Below are positions 48,101 through 51,060 of a stretch of DNA of 64,000 nucleotides, piece after piece. Below the pieces are notes generated by a model, which was not told the DNA's origin, made no database searches, and saw only the letters and a list, made by a program, of their open reading frames with translations. The translations under genes were made by a program, and so were the position numbers. The DNA lies in assembly GCA_944474755.1 (NCBI GenBank), contig OX104124.1, positions 39,538,636 to 39,602,635 of the forward strand, read 5' to 3'. This DNA is from Limnoperna fortunei (lineage: Eukaryota > Mollusca > Bivalvia > Mytilida > Modiolidae). Within the stretch, counting starts at the first letter, position 1. Every line of letters begins with the position of its first letter.

Positions 48101-50870
48101 TCGTTTATAAACTTTTCACATATTTATTATTCCTGCTGCATGTTGGCTTCATCCTGTTAACGAGTTTTATATAATGATACGTGATGTAAACTTTTGTTCG
48201 CGTTTGTTAAAACAACTCTGGTTTTAAATACCAAATAAAGAAAAAGATCGCTGCTCAACTGCCTGTTTTCTGTCGAAAAGGATTTATAATTGAAAGTTCG
48301 CGTACAACTTCAGGACAATTCGTTAGATGTTGTAATACACTAAAAAACGTAATGTGACAATTCAAATCCGGATAATTTACCGAACTTGTTCAGGGTAATA
48401 TTTAATGCATAACACATGCATCCGGTTGAACAAATATTCGATCTTCAATTCTACCGGCACATTAAATCATTATTAATCATCAACAAATAAAATGCATGTG
48501 CAAATTATTCTTAAGCACTGTTTAAAAATGTTCTCTTTTCATTCGGGTAACGATGTTTAAACCCGCAATCAATTAAATGACAACGTTTATGTTGTCATTT
48601 ACCACCGCGGAGATGTCGTGGCCGGACCCCTGTGGCGACATGCCATGGTAGACTGAACTCCCTCATATGCATCCACCGTGGTAAGATTACCTGAGAAAAT
48701 TCTTAACCACGATAGTAGGCGTGGATATACCATGGTGGGTGATAGAGGAAAGGATTAACTTCCATGGTGGGTCAGTGTTTTTTATAAAAAACATGTTGTT
48801 CCCTCTGTAGATAACTGAAACAATTCACGAAATAACAGGTAATAAATATGTCATTACTGGTAAGTTTTAACAGGTAAATATGGTAGCAGGTCGTTCCATC
48901 CCTGGTAGATTCAACCTCAGACATTCCGTCTTTTAGTCAGTTTAATTATAAATTTATAAAACCAATTAAAATTAGCTGAGTCATTAAATAAACAAATTAT
49001 TGTTTTAATTAAATGATAATTACATGTTTTGATCAGGGCACAAAAGAGGTCATTACACTTTGATTATTTTAAAATTGTTTGCTTAACAACTGTAGTTTTA
49101 TACTTTGTGTGATTTACTCTGCATCCAAGCTGACTTTAACAGCAAAGGTTACAAAAAATATCACAATTTATCATTGCTGTAGATCAAAAGTTTTAAAGAA
49201 AAGTCAGTCAGCTCAAAGAATTTTAAAATTCAAAGAATTCAAAGTGAAGATATGGAAATTAGAACTCGAAATCAGTGGATATATAAAAATGGTTTGCAAC
49301 ATGTGTATGTTCATTCTGAAAATGGAGTATCCATGCCAGTTTTGTGCCTGAGAGACATTACACCTTGACAACAAGCACTTGAGTGTCACATTTGTCACAA
49401 GCATACTAGTATATAACACCTGCAACACAGCAATTACACAGTGGAGCCAGACGGTAATGCTTGGAATCAAGACTGCCTATGATCATGACAAATCTATTCA
49501 CATCTTCACTAGAAATTTTTTAGATTTGCCCTATCTGCAAGTGGATCACATCACACCAACCGAAATTACAGTGTACTGCCATACTTTAAAATATGACTAA
49601 TAAATGTCTTTTTCTCTGTATTTTACCTACCTTTTTAATTTATTTTGCCTACCTTTTATTGGGGCAGGATCAACCAGGCAATTGAAGGACTAGGAGACAA
49701 AATATCCAAGGACGGATCACCCAGAGGAGTTATTGGTTTGGAGACTTATTGTCCAGAAATCGTAAATATAATAAATTGTTTTTATAAGTAGAAAATATTA
49801 ACTGTATCACACAAATAAAACAATTTAATTAGAAATCAACAACAACTTTTGTTGACAATTGCAATTTAGTGATATTAAAAGTCAATTGTTCAAGTGAAGA
49901 ATAATTTTAAAAAAAATGAGTTGCCCATAAATCCTGTGGAAATCATTTACTTACTAGTAATTTACCAGCGACGGCAGATAAAACTGGATTTCCAGGCACT
50001 ATCAACAGAAGTATGTAATGAATGATGTAGAAAATAATTAATGCATGAACTAATAACTAAACAACTTTATTCATTACAAAATTCATGAAATAAACTTCTA
50101 CATTCATTCAAAAGAAATTTAGTCCCCAAAACAGATCCGTGGCATTTCATGACGACTCCATGCATGTAACCAATATAACCCAATGTAACCATTGAGGACA
50201 TTTAAGTTACAAAACATAATATATTGAATCTGTTGCATATTTTGTGCCTTATAACAACCATACAGTGTGTAGGAAATTAACGAGAAAACATGAGAAATGA
50301 TTGTAGGGATTAATTTCCAGCTGTTGTGCTCACATATAAGGCACAAAATATGCACCAAATTCAATGTATTATGTTTTGTAACTTACATTTCCCCAATGGT
50401 TACATAGGGTTACATTGGTTACATGCATGGAGTTGATGTTGATGTACACATCCCAAAAATATAACATTAATATTGGTAGTCCAAAATTAATGTTATGGTC
50501 CAAGTACATTTGAGTGTTAACAGTTGAGTTGTCATGGAACTCGAGACATAAACATGGTTCTACTAAATAACCGAGGAAAGATATTTATAGAAATTGATGT
50601 CAATTAATTACAAAAGAACAATTTTACCAGTAGCGACAGCACAGTTTGTTTACCTGTGGAAAGATCACCGTTTGTTTTTGTCGATTTTGGCGTTTGTTTT
50701 TGTGCCAACCCTTCACCCAATGTGTCCTTCTGATTTGGCGATCTCTTTGGTGACAACACTTCATCAGTGCTATTTATGGAAGAACTATTTTTCGTTATGC
50801 TGGGACTTTTTGTAAAATAGGAGAAAAGCGTATTTCCTTGCTTCGAAGGTGTTTGTTTCGGTGGACCCAT
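3032..50870 (-). CDS. MSH6: MSH6 DNA mismatch repair protein, 5' part (22 exons, partial)
   Basis: MSH6 pairs with MSH2 (MutS-alpha) in the nucleus to recognise base mismatches and small loops. Reading the minus strand gives 22 exons: 50870-50654, 44569-44401, 42883-42687, 38388-38312, 36751-36625, 33687-33572, 32459-32307, 31348-31266, 30271-30184, 26086-26027, 24570-24496, 24031-23896, 23212-23070, 21354-21286, 12949-12878, 11458-11254, 10714-10645, 8124-8004, 7284-7176, 6247-6085, 4694-4617 and 3127-3032. Every intron is GT..AG and all phases agree, giving 2624 coding bases (about 874 codons) without a stop. Order of parts: PCNA-binding-like motif (about 15-19), PWWP (from 74), charged linker (195-352), mismatch-recognition domain (about 400-547) with Phe433-Tyr434-Glu435, connector (548-685), start of lever (686-874). 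The clamp and ATPase are missing because the window ends. In vertebrates most of this region is one large exon; here it is finely split. Identification is by family knowledge; exon edges are inferred from splice signals and frame. Confidence 0.95.
3262..3510 (+). other. Unrecognised 82-codon open frame
   Basis: An open frame without an ATG start (it opens with TTG) inside MSH6 intron 21. I recognise no domain. It may be an eroded fragment of a mobile-element gene or chance. No splice context or neighbour supports a gene. Confidence 0.15.
3511..4616. other. MSH6 intron 21, remainder
   Basis: AT-rich intronic DNA. The only structure seen is a perfect 27-bp direct duplication at 3899-3925 and 3926-3952. 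Confidence 0.5.
4617..4694 (-). CDS. MSH6: MSH6 exon 21
   Basis: Codes residues about 817-842 with [13 protein letters not shown], a conserved MSH6 stretch at the domain II/III transition. Acceptor tttcag, donor GTAATT. Confidence 0.93.
4797..6058 (+). mobile_element. Tandem-repeat-containing non-autonomous element, 146-bp repeats (copy B)
   Basis: Same structure as the element at 1019-2287: identical left and right ends, about 6.5 copies of the 146-bp unit and a shorter (GCC)n stretch near 5993-6003. Its right end is only about 26 bp from the donor of MSH6 exon 20. Same orientation as copy A. Confidence 0.75.
6085..6247 (-). CDS. MSH6: MSH6 exon 20
   Basis: Codes residues about 763-816, including [18 protein letters not shown] and [10 protein letters not shown], strongly conserved in MSH6. 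The acceptor is chosen as gaggcag at 6248-6254 because it restores the GRRLLKQWL frame. Donor GTAACT. Confidence 0.95.
6505..6660 (-). mobile_element. Degraded SINE copy
   Basis: Recognisable body (gtggcgtctagtttttattg) and remnants of the tRNA-like head (cctcagtgttgacag), heavily mutated. Oldest-looking copy of the SINE family here. Confidence 0.6.
6858..7112 (+). mobile_element. Non-autonomous repeat ending in gtgggggtata (family X)
   Basis: Begins atggacctgcactaag, contains a tagataactgactgacctgg block and a short (GACA)n stretch, and ends in a hairpin-like cccc...gtgggggtata. Copies at 21089-21244 and 35531-35926 share both ends. Confidence 0.7.
7176..7284 (-). CDS. MSH6: MSH6 exon 19
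   Basis: Codes residues about 727-762 ([12 protein letters not shown] ... [17 protein letters not shown]), the conserved segment before GRRLLKQWL. Acceptor ttgtag, donor GTAAGT. Confidence 0.95.
7285..8003. other. MSH6 intron 18, no feature
   Basis: Unique AT-rich intronic sequence. I see no repeats or open frames of interest. Confidence 0.5.
8004..8124 (-). CDS. MSH6: MSH6 exon 18
   Basis: Codes residues about 686-726 ([24 protein letters not shown]), matching the MSH6 connector/lever junction. Acceptor tttcag, donor GTAATT. Confidence 0.95.
8155..8335 (+). mobile_element. Non-autonomous repeat (family Y)
   Basis: Contains ccacataccaaatatcaaaa and an end with (ACAG)n then cactatagggc. Copies at 23437, 30970 and 43699 share the start (tatcagtgagatggtaycca) and the end. 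Confidence 0.6.
8336..8878. repeat. A-rich degenerate repeat region
   Basis: A-rich, weakly repetitive sequence with recurring cataactc / ttcaagaa-type segments and poly-A runs. Probably remnants of the tandem repeats of a mobile element. No gene. Confidence 0.4.
8879..10154. repeat. 64-bp minisatellite, about 20 copies
   Basis: A 64-bp unit starting gatgatattatgtgtgttac is repeated head to tail about 20 times in MSH6 intron 17. One copy (near 9080) lacks 2 bp. Two marker variants (ctgtgtcagagattag, then gcatcag in the next unit) occur at 9431/9497 and again at 9815/9881, exactly 384 bp (6 units) apart, so part of the array was itself duplicated as a block. Confidence 0.97.
10155..10644. other. 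MSH6 intron 17, degenerate ggtcaa repeats
   Basis: Contains loosely spaced ggtcaa/tgaccttgacc segments (10200-10380), probably an eroded repeat. No gene. Confidence 0.35.
10645..10714 (-). CDS. MSH6: MSH6 exon 17
   Basis: Codes residues about 663-685 ([22 protein letters not shown]), the end of the connector domain. Acceptor tttacag, donor GTAAGT. Confidence 0.92.
10715..11253. other. MSH6 intron 16, no feature
   Basis: AT-rich, apparently unique. Nothing beyond short homopolymers. Confidence 0.45.
11254..11458 (-). CDS. MSH6: MSH6 exon 16
   Basis: Codes residues about 595-662 ([12 protein letters not shown] ... [24 protein letters not shown]), the connector-domain segment with the conserved F-W-x-x-x-K-T pattern. 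Acceptor atgtag, donor GTAATT. Confidence 0.95.
11782..12018 (-). mobile_element. tRNA-derived SINE copy with perfect TSD
   Basis: Near full-length copy. A 15-bp target-site duplication (tcagtggtgtaggtt) lies at 11767-11781 and 12019-12033. It inserted into an older tandem-repeat element, whose sequence resumes at 12019. Confidence 0.93.
12034..12825 (+). mobile_element. Tandem-repeat element (family U)
   Basis: Two units with gataagagatgggtacccc, then two units of about 183 bp with acacaaaataggtacc, ending in a hairpin-like ggtttgcacttcagtgcaacc. The element was split by the SINE at 11782-12018. Related pieces lie at about 24995-25235, 33800-34080 and, inverted, 41985-42290. Confidence 0.6.
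12878..12949 (-). CDS. MSH6: MSH6 exon 15
   Basis: Codes residues about 571-594 ([24 protein letters not shown]), the connector-domain strand that follows the FVDTSIGKF motif. Acceptor tttacag, donor GTACAC, weaker than its neighbours. Confidence 0.95.
13115..13349 (+). mobile_element. Non-autonomous repeat (family Z)
   Basis: Starts near gatcaaagacagaaatg and ends in the hairpin gattttcactctgtgaaatc. A second copy lies at 38963-39206. Confidence 0.65.
13350..14061. other. MSH6 intron 14, possible eroded transposon flank
   Basis: AT-rich. The part from about 13710 could be the other half of the CACTA-like element interrupted by the DIRS insertion, since the DIRS ends abut 14061 and 19697, but I cannot show a transposase motif here. 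Confidence 0.25.
14353..15570 (+). pseudogene. DIRS gag-like ORF, frameshifted
   Basis: Starts at ATG 14353. The first part (to 14838) is rich in Lys/Ser ([20 protein letters not shown]). The frame then continues in other phases (about 14815-15032, 14990-15201) and ends in an Arg/Gly-rich tail ([10 protein letters not shown] ... [11 protein letters not shown]) at 15450-15570. The RG-rich C-terminus is usual for DIRS structural proteins. At least three frame breaks. Confidence 0.7.
15582..17828 (+). pseudogene. DIRS reverse transcriptase / RNase H, broken
   Basis: The fingers region ([30 protein letters not shown]) is at 15810-15930. Motif A (SCDLQNAYF) is near 16005-16030. An unrelated segment interrupts at about 16086-16706. 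Then come SCAPRVFTK and motif C FYIDD near 16806. An RNase H-like DASKAGW is near 17310, and the tail [16 protein letters not shown] with DLFATRLN is at 17585-17760. Order and motifs match DIRS-order polyproteins; several stops and frameshifts. Confidence 0.85.
16086..16706. mobile_element. Fold-back insertion inside the DIRS reverse transcriptase
   Basis: The coding frame breaks after EWNGKL and resumes at about 16707. The insert opens with a long near-perfect hairpin, arms 16094-16154 and 16160-16222, followed by AT-rich sequence with several cacccgtt/cgggtg motifs. No open frame. Exact edges and target duplication are uncertain. Confidence 0.65.
17847..19057 (+). pseudogene. DIRS tyrosine recombinase, broken
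   Basis: Fragments in order: helical N-terminal part (about 18230-18500), the first catalytic Arg in TAQRVQTL near 18510, the H-x-x-R box in [13 protein letters not shown] near 18800, and a Tyr-containing TFYKFYNRQ near 18900. A stop lies between the last two blocks and others upstream. This is the enzyme that would integrate the circular DNA intermediate. Confidence 0.8.
19298..19420. repeat. DIRS internal complementary region
   Basis: The first half is the inverse of the element's left outer end (gaaagcctgaaggctttatg) and the second half is the inverse of its right outer end (aagccgtaaggcttt). This is the template for joining the two ends in DIRS elements. Confidence 0.85.
20037..20760 (+). 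pseudogene. CACTA/EnSpm-like transposase fragment
   Basis: An open frame at 20092-20463 reads [21 protein letters not shown] and later [22 protein letters not shown], the pattern of the CACTA-type transposase family found in many invertebrates (NELPP..RF...; R/ALV..M.Q..G.YGC..C). Recognisable pieces continue in other frames to about 20740. No start, with stops and frame breaks. Family assignment is from memory of the motif. Confidence 0.65.
20761..21088. repeat. Intronic repeat remnants
   Basis: Contains the ccatgactttTCcaggatttc type low-complexity segment (20840-20900) and the tail of a tandem-repeat element (caccataT-like end near 20970-21020). No gene. Confidence 0.35.
21089..21244 (+). 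mobile_element. Family X repeat, truncated internally
   Basis: Shares the start and the gagtgggggtata end with the copy at 6858-7112 but lacks the (GACA)n part. Confidence 0.65.
21286..21354 (-). CDS. MSH6: MSH6 exon 14
   Basis: Codes residues about 548-570 ([23 protein letters not shown]), the start of the connector domain. Acceptor ttgacag, donor GTAAGT. The exon's 5' part and its acceptor are repeated upstream (21389-21511). Confidence 0.94.
21308..21511. repeat. 81-bp tandem duplication of MSH6 exon 14 acceptor region
   Basis: Units at 21308-21388 and 21389-21469, and a 42-bp partial at 21470-21511. Each unit holds the first 47 bases of exon 14 plus 34 bases of intron. The second copy keeps a ttgacag acceptor, but its frame meets TGA after YGVYFVD. 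Confidence 0.93.
21710..22435 (+). mobile_element. 161-bp tandem-repeat element with GGAC tail (family T)
   Basis: Begins actagacaaagtcgatctag, then gatacccccgc. It has four units at 161/161/157-bp spacing (cgtggact at 21763, 21924, 22085, 22242), a short ggacggacga stretch, and an end hairpin tacccccgac...gcgggggta. Layout matches bivalve pearl/DTC84-like elements. Second copy at 34141-35055. Confidence 0.8.
22436..23069. other. MSH6 intron 13, no clear feature
   Basis: Mostly unique. Around 22550-22600 there is a possible very eroded SINE body (gggggagaaacctgagtacc). Confidence 0.35.
23070..23212 (-). CDS. MSH6: MSH6 exon 13
   Basis: Codes residues about 500-547 ([23 protein letters not shown]), the end of the mismatch-recognition domain. 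Acceptor tttcag, donor GTAAGA. Confidence 0.96.
23437..23655 (+). mobile_element. Family Y repeat
   Basis: Starts actagatatcagtgag, with tgaccttgaggtcaaggt, ccacataccaaatatcaaaa and the end cactatagggcctcag. Best-preserved copy of the family here. Confidence 0.65.
23896..24031 (-). CDS. MSH6: MSH6 exon 12
   Basis: Codes residues about 455-499 ([17 protein letters not shown] ... [17 protein letters not shown]), one of the most conserved MSH6 signatures in the mismatch-recognition domain. Acceptor ttatag, donor GTAAGA. Confidence 0.97.
24496..24570 (-). CDS. MSH6: MSH6 exon 11 (mismatch-reading F-x-E motif)
   Basis: Codes residues 430-454, [20 protein letters not shown]. Phe433 and Glu435 match the family's Phe-x-Glu pair, which stacks on and hydrogen-bonds to the mispaired base. 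Acceptor cttacag, donor GTTAGT. Confidence 0.97.
24571..24990. other. MSH6 intron 10, first part
   Basis: AT-rich intronic DNA without recognisable elements. Confidence 0.4.
24995..25235 (+). mobile_element. Family U-type repeat with terminal hairpin
   Basis: Shares aaaatgtaaaatatcaggtg with 12120-12145. It has a gacggagagacgg stretch and the end tatacccctctagtgtggggtata. Confidence 0.55.
25432..25822 (+). mobile_element. Two-unit tandem-repeat element (family V)
   Basis: Two 167-bp units (aagtccaatt at 25474 and 25641), a (GACA)n stretch at about 25780-25795, and a start with gatacccccgc. Same general plan as family T. Confidence 0.6.
26027..26086 (-). CDS. MSH6: MSH6 exon 10
   Basis: Codes residues 410-429 ([20 protein letters not shown]), just before the F-x-E exon. 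Acceptor tttcag, donor GTATGT. Confidence 0.96.
26185..26300 (-). mobile_element. SINE fragment
   Basis: Partial body (ccagtttttattgaggagg) without the tRNA-like head. Old copy, same orientation as the others. Confidence 0.5.
26396..26622 (-). mobile_element. tRNA-derived SINE copy
   Basis: Full body from tgtttgatgtttaacgcc to the tRNA-like head (accttaaccactcagaaac), moderately diverged. Target duplication not clear. Confidence 0.85.
26640..27227. other. MSH6 intron 9, unique stretch
   Basis: AT-rich. A 98-codon frame at 26655-26951 resembles nothing I know and has no splice context, so I do not call it. Confidence 0.35.
27579..29341 (+). mobile_element. Tandem-repeat element ending in gctcac/gtgagc hairpin
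   Basis: Begins ctagaggctcccaggagcc followed by tcgctcacctgg. It holds about six units of roughly 145-165 bp with agggcaataactcctataag and ggaaaatttcat, and ends in the hairpin at 29311-29340 (gctcac..ggaccttcggtcc..gtgagc). The start motif is inverted relative to the end hairpin. Fragments of the start also occur at 36776 and 38862. Confidence 0.7.
27746..28007 (-). mobile_element. Full-length tRNA-derived SINE with perfect TSD
   Basis: Reference copy. Read on the minus strand it starts ggggcctcggtggccgagtg (A box of a Ser/Leu-type tRNA), has the B box gggttcgattctc about 70 bases on, then a body, and ends in a caaaa/aacaaa tail. A 14-bp target duplication (caataatgcctata) is at 27732-27745 and 28008-28021. 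It may belong to the V-SINE/RUDI group known from molluscs; that link is a guess. Confidence 0.95.
29560..29665. repeat. (TTTA)n microsatellite
   Basis: About 100 bp of imperfect atttatttattt/ttaatt repeats followed by a T-run. Confidence 0.9.
30184..30271 (-). CDS. MSH6: MSH6 exon 9
   Basis: Codes residues about 380-409 ([20 protein letters not shown]), matching the DYDPRTLYVP-like motif of MSH6 proteins. Acceptor ttccag, donor GTAAGT. Confidence 0.95.
30472..30613. repeat. Large near-perfect palindrome (MITE-like)
   Basis: Arms of about 66 bp (30472-30538 and 30545-30613) start ttaactacaaaaaatatttt and meet at ccgcgtagc. No coding content. A fold-back DNA element remnant in MSH6 intron 8. 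Confidence 0.8.
30970..31085 (+). mobile_element. Family Y repeat, shortened
   Basis: Starts tatcagtgagatggtatcca with tgaccttgaggtcaa, then jumps to gtggtgaggccctaatt. Internally deleted. Confidence 0.55.
31266..31348 (-). CDS. MSH6: MSH6 exon 8
   Basis: Codes residues about 353-379 ([28 protein letters not shown]), the linker into the mismatch-recognition domain. Acceptor ttgcag, donor GTGAGT. Poorly conserved, but phase and position fit. Confidence 0.88.
31825..32060. repeat. Degenerate cacaataca repeats
   Basis: Irregular copies of a roughly 30-36-bp unit with tatcacaatacatcacaat and gggcctgtc segments. A decayed minisatellite. Confidence 0.7.
32307..32459 (-). CDS. MSH6: MSH6 exon 7
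   Basis: Codes residues 302-352, a basic linker ([14 protein letters not shown]) ending SRLAAFSAS, which resembles the LRAFSAP segment of other MSH6 proteins. Acceptor ttatcag, donor GTAAGT. A SINE lies about 20 bp upstream of the acceptor. Confidence 0.92.
32476..32747 (-). mobile_element. tRNA-derived SINE beside MSH6 exon 7 acceptor
   Basis: Near full-length copy. The tail end abuts the splice acceptor region of exon 7. A short possible duplication gataaaa is at 32462-32468 and 32748-32754. Confidence 0.88.
32755..33190. other. MSH6 intron 6, unique stretch
   Basis: AT-rich intronic DNA without recognised features. Confidence 0.4.
33206..33382 (-). mobile_element. 5'-truncated SINE with perfect TSD
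   Basis: Lacks the tRNA-like head. The tail is (attg)n. A 13-bp target duplication (gtctgaaaaagga) is at 33193-33205 and 33383-33395. Truncation at the head end is what LINE-driven copying leaves. Confidence 0.92.
33572..33687 (-). CDS. MSH6: MSH6 exon 6
   Basis: Codes residues 263-301, very acidic ([25 protein letters not shown]) then DSPLKV, like the acidic linker of other MSH6 proteins. Acceptor gtctag, donor GTTAGA (weak). Confidence 0.9.
33800..34080 (+). repeat. Family U-type repeat remnant
   Basis: Contains gttgattacacaaaa and aacttcaatacatt segments shared with 12390-12700. Boundaries uncertain. Confidence 0.45.
34141..35055 (+). mobile_element. 161-bp tandem-repeat element with GGAC tail (family T, copy 2)
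   Basis: Five units at exactly 161-bp spacing (cgtgg-type marks at 34205, 34366, 34527, 34688, 34849). A ggacggacggacgg stretch at about 34989-35010 is followed by the terminal hairpin tacccccgac...gggggta. Same ends as the copy at 21710-22435. Confidence 0.85.
35531..35926 (+). mobile_element. Family X repeat, two units
   Basis: Start catggaccagcactaag, two copies of the tagataactgactgaMctgg block, a (GACA)n stretch at 35861-35883, and the end gagtgggggtataa. Confidence 0.75.
36085..36270. repeat. Imperfect inverted repeat around ttggtcc
   Basis: gatgatttctgtcgtggcc..ttattggtcc is answered by ggaccaataa...catatcatc. A decayed fold-back element in MSH6 intron 5. Confidence 0.5.
36625..36751 (-). 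CDS. MSH6: MSH6 exon 5
   Basis: Codes residues 221-262, strongly basic ([25 protein letters not shown]) then SSDENEDS. The KRRRII...S pattern corresponds to the KKRRVISDSES segment of other MSH6 proteins and could serve in nuclear import. Acceptor ttttag, donor GTATGT. Confidence 0.92.
36752..37677. other. MSH6 intron 4, part
   Basis: AT-rich. A fragment at 36776 (agagggtctagagagtcc...cgctcac) resembles the start of the element at 27579. Otherwise nothing. Confidence 0.35.
37680..37880 (-). mobile_element. SINE copy, diverged
   Basis: Tail (ttgtttgtttg), body (ggtgtccagcttttattagg) and the B-box side of the head. Head truncated or eroded. Confidence 0.7.
37960..38128 (-). mobile_element. 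SINE copy, diverged and truncated
   Basis: Tail gtttgtttgtttgtttc, body catggcacccagtttttatt, ends near agtgagactcaaacc. Confidence 0.7.
38312..38388 (-). CDS. MSH6: MSH6 exon 4
   Basis: Codes residues 195-220 ([25 protein letters not shown]), acidic linker. Acceptor tttgcag, donor GTAAGT; phase joins DLD-P across exons 3 and 4. Weakly conserved, so called mainly on splice sites and frame. Confidence 0.8.
38427..38854 (+). mobile_element. Two-unit tandem-repeat element (family W)
   Basis: Two units 167 bp apart (atgaagtc at 38461 and 38628), each ending in cggacggacg-type microsatellite, then a poly-C run at about 38813-38828 and the terminal gacatgtcgtcgtgggggcata. Starts with gatgcccccgct. 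Confidence 0.7.
38963..39206 (+). mobile_element. Family Z repeat, copy 2
   Basis: gatcaaagacagaaatg start and the hairpin ccggattttcactctgtg / gaaatccgg end, as at 13115-13349. Confidence 0.65.
39239..39369 (-). mobile_element. 5'-truncated SINE
   Basis: Tail and body only. Short target duplication gcttatat at 39231-39238 and 39370-39377. Confidence 0.8.
39378..42686. other. MSH6 intron 3, 3' part
   Basis: Long AT-rich intron portion. Around 41985-42290 an inverted-orientation family U-type piece (ggtaccaattttgtgtataat; gtaatcaacac) is present. 42440-42660 is relatively GC-rich and unclassified. No gene is supported; the small open frames here lack any recognisable motif. Confidence 0.4.
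42687..42883 (-). CDS. MSH6: MSH6 exon 3
   Basis: Codes residues 129-194: [19 protein letters not shown] ... KAVEEADKA ... DERLKLVV. It corresponds to the C-terminal helices of the PWWP module and the KRLEL segment of other MSH6 proteins. Acceptor ttctag, donor GTTAGT. Confidence 0.94.
42924..43355. mobile_element. MITE with 33-34-bp terminal inverted repeats and TAA duplication
   Basis: Ends ggccaaaaaaaa...tgtgtgtttccggttac and the inverse at 43322-43355, flanked by taa on both sides (42921-42923, 43356-43358). GG-starting ends with a 3-bp TAA duplication fit the PIF/Harbinger superfamily (inference). No open frame. Confidence 0.75.
43699..43915 (+). mobile_element. Family Y repeat
   Basis: ctagatatcagtgagatgg start, tgacctcagggtcaaggtc, (GACA)n, cactacagggcatagg end. 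Confidence 0.65.
44124..44449. repeat. 126-bp tandem triplication of MSH6 exon 2 donor region
   Basis: Units at 44124-44249, 44250-44375 and 44376-44449 (partial). Each contains the last 49 bases of exon 2, the GTGAGT donor and following intron. The two downstream copies are nearly identical to each other. Because 126 is a multiple of three, an artefactual antisense open frame with 42-residue repeats results. Confidence 0.96.
44401..44569 (-). CDS. MSH6: MSH6 exon 2 (PWWP domain)
   Basis: Codes residues 73-128: [21 protein letters not shown] ... [17 protein letters not shown]. The Gly-Tyr-Pro-Trp-Trp-Pro core defines the PWWP domain, which in human MSH6 reads H3K36 trimethylation. The donor at 44400/44399 is chosen because the decoy copies at 44274 and 44148 would lead through an in-frame TGA. 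Confidence 0.97.
44722..44850. repeat. MITE-like inverted repeat
   Basis: Arms of about 31 bp (44722-44752 and 44819-44850), aggattaaacactgggttt and inverse, with an inner hairpin aagtccttcggactt. Confidence 0.75.
45229..45497. repeat. Two adjacent palindromic elements
   Basis: First: tttatcgctattttgcagtatt at 45229 is answered by aatattacaaaacagcgataa near 45360-45383, with a perfect gagatgggcccatctc palindrome inside (about 45301-45316). Second: atgaaactcgatgcattttc at 45399 is answered by gaaaacgcatctcgtttc near 45465-45485. MITE remnants in MSH6 intron 1. Confidence 0.6.
45498..46505. other. MSH6 intron 1, unique stretch
   Basis: AT-rich. Short open frames without motifs, no repeats noticed. 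Confidence 0.35.
46506..48790. other. Region bounded by ccacggtgg-type palindromes, possible DNA element
   Basis: The first 180 bp (46540-46670) and the last 190 bp (48600-48790) are crowded with accgtggt, ccacggtgg, ccatggtgg and cacgata motifs, and both edges have a ttttttata...acccac-like border in inverted sense. The 1.9-kb interior is AT-rich with no recognisable gene. It could be a non-autonomous DNA transposon. Confidence 0.4.
48791..50154. other. MSH6 intron 1, unique stretch
   Basis: AT-rich, no recognised features. Confidence 0.35.
50155..50433. repeat. Fold-back element with 98-bp arms
   Basis: Left arm 50155-50252 starts actccatgcatgtaaccaat. The right arm 50335-50433 is its inverse with roughly ten differences. 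Part of the 82-bp loop also pairs (ggaaattaa / ttaatttcc). It lies in MSH6 intron 1, about 220 bp downstream of exon 1. Confidence 0.9.
50654..50870 (-). CDS. MSH6: MSH6 exon 1 (start and PCNA-binding-like motif)
   Basis: Start ATG at 50870-50868: [19 protein letters not shown]. An in-frame ATG 16 codons upstream (50918) is possible. I prefer the downstream one because MSH6 proteins place the PCNA-binding motif within the first 20 residues. The motif has Leu15, Tyr18 and Phe19, but its Gln is at 11 instead of 12. The rest is Ser/Lys/Pro-rich (disordered). Donor GTAAAC. Confidence 0.92.
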
Positions 50871-51060
50871 GCTGACGGTGTTGGATCTACTCCCGCGCTT
50901 TTCTTGTTCCGGTTTCACAAAATGCTTAAAACTTGTACGATGGTCCCTTATAATCTGTTGTCGTGTACAGCTTGGGCAATGGTTATTGTTAGGGATTCCA
51001 TTTTCGCGTTCAACCCCCGCAAGACAATTTTTTATGTGGTTGTTTTAAGCCAGTAACATA
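50871..51060 (-). promoter_or_regulatory. Putative MSH6 promoter with E2F-like sites
   Basis: Upstream of the start codon, relatively GC-rich for this window. ttttcgcg at 51001-51008 and cccgcgctttt at 50892-50902 resemble E2F sites, which regulate mismatch-repair genes in animals. No TATA box seen. Transcription start unknown. Confidence 0.35.
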
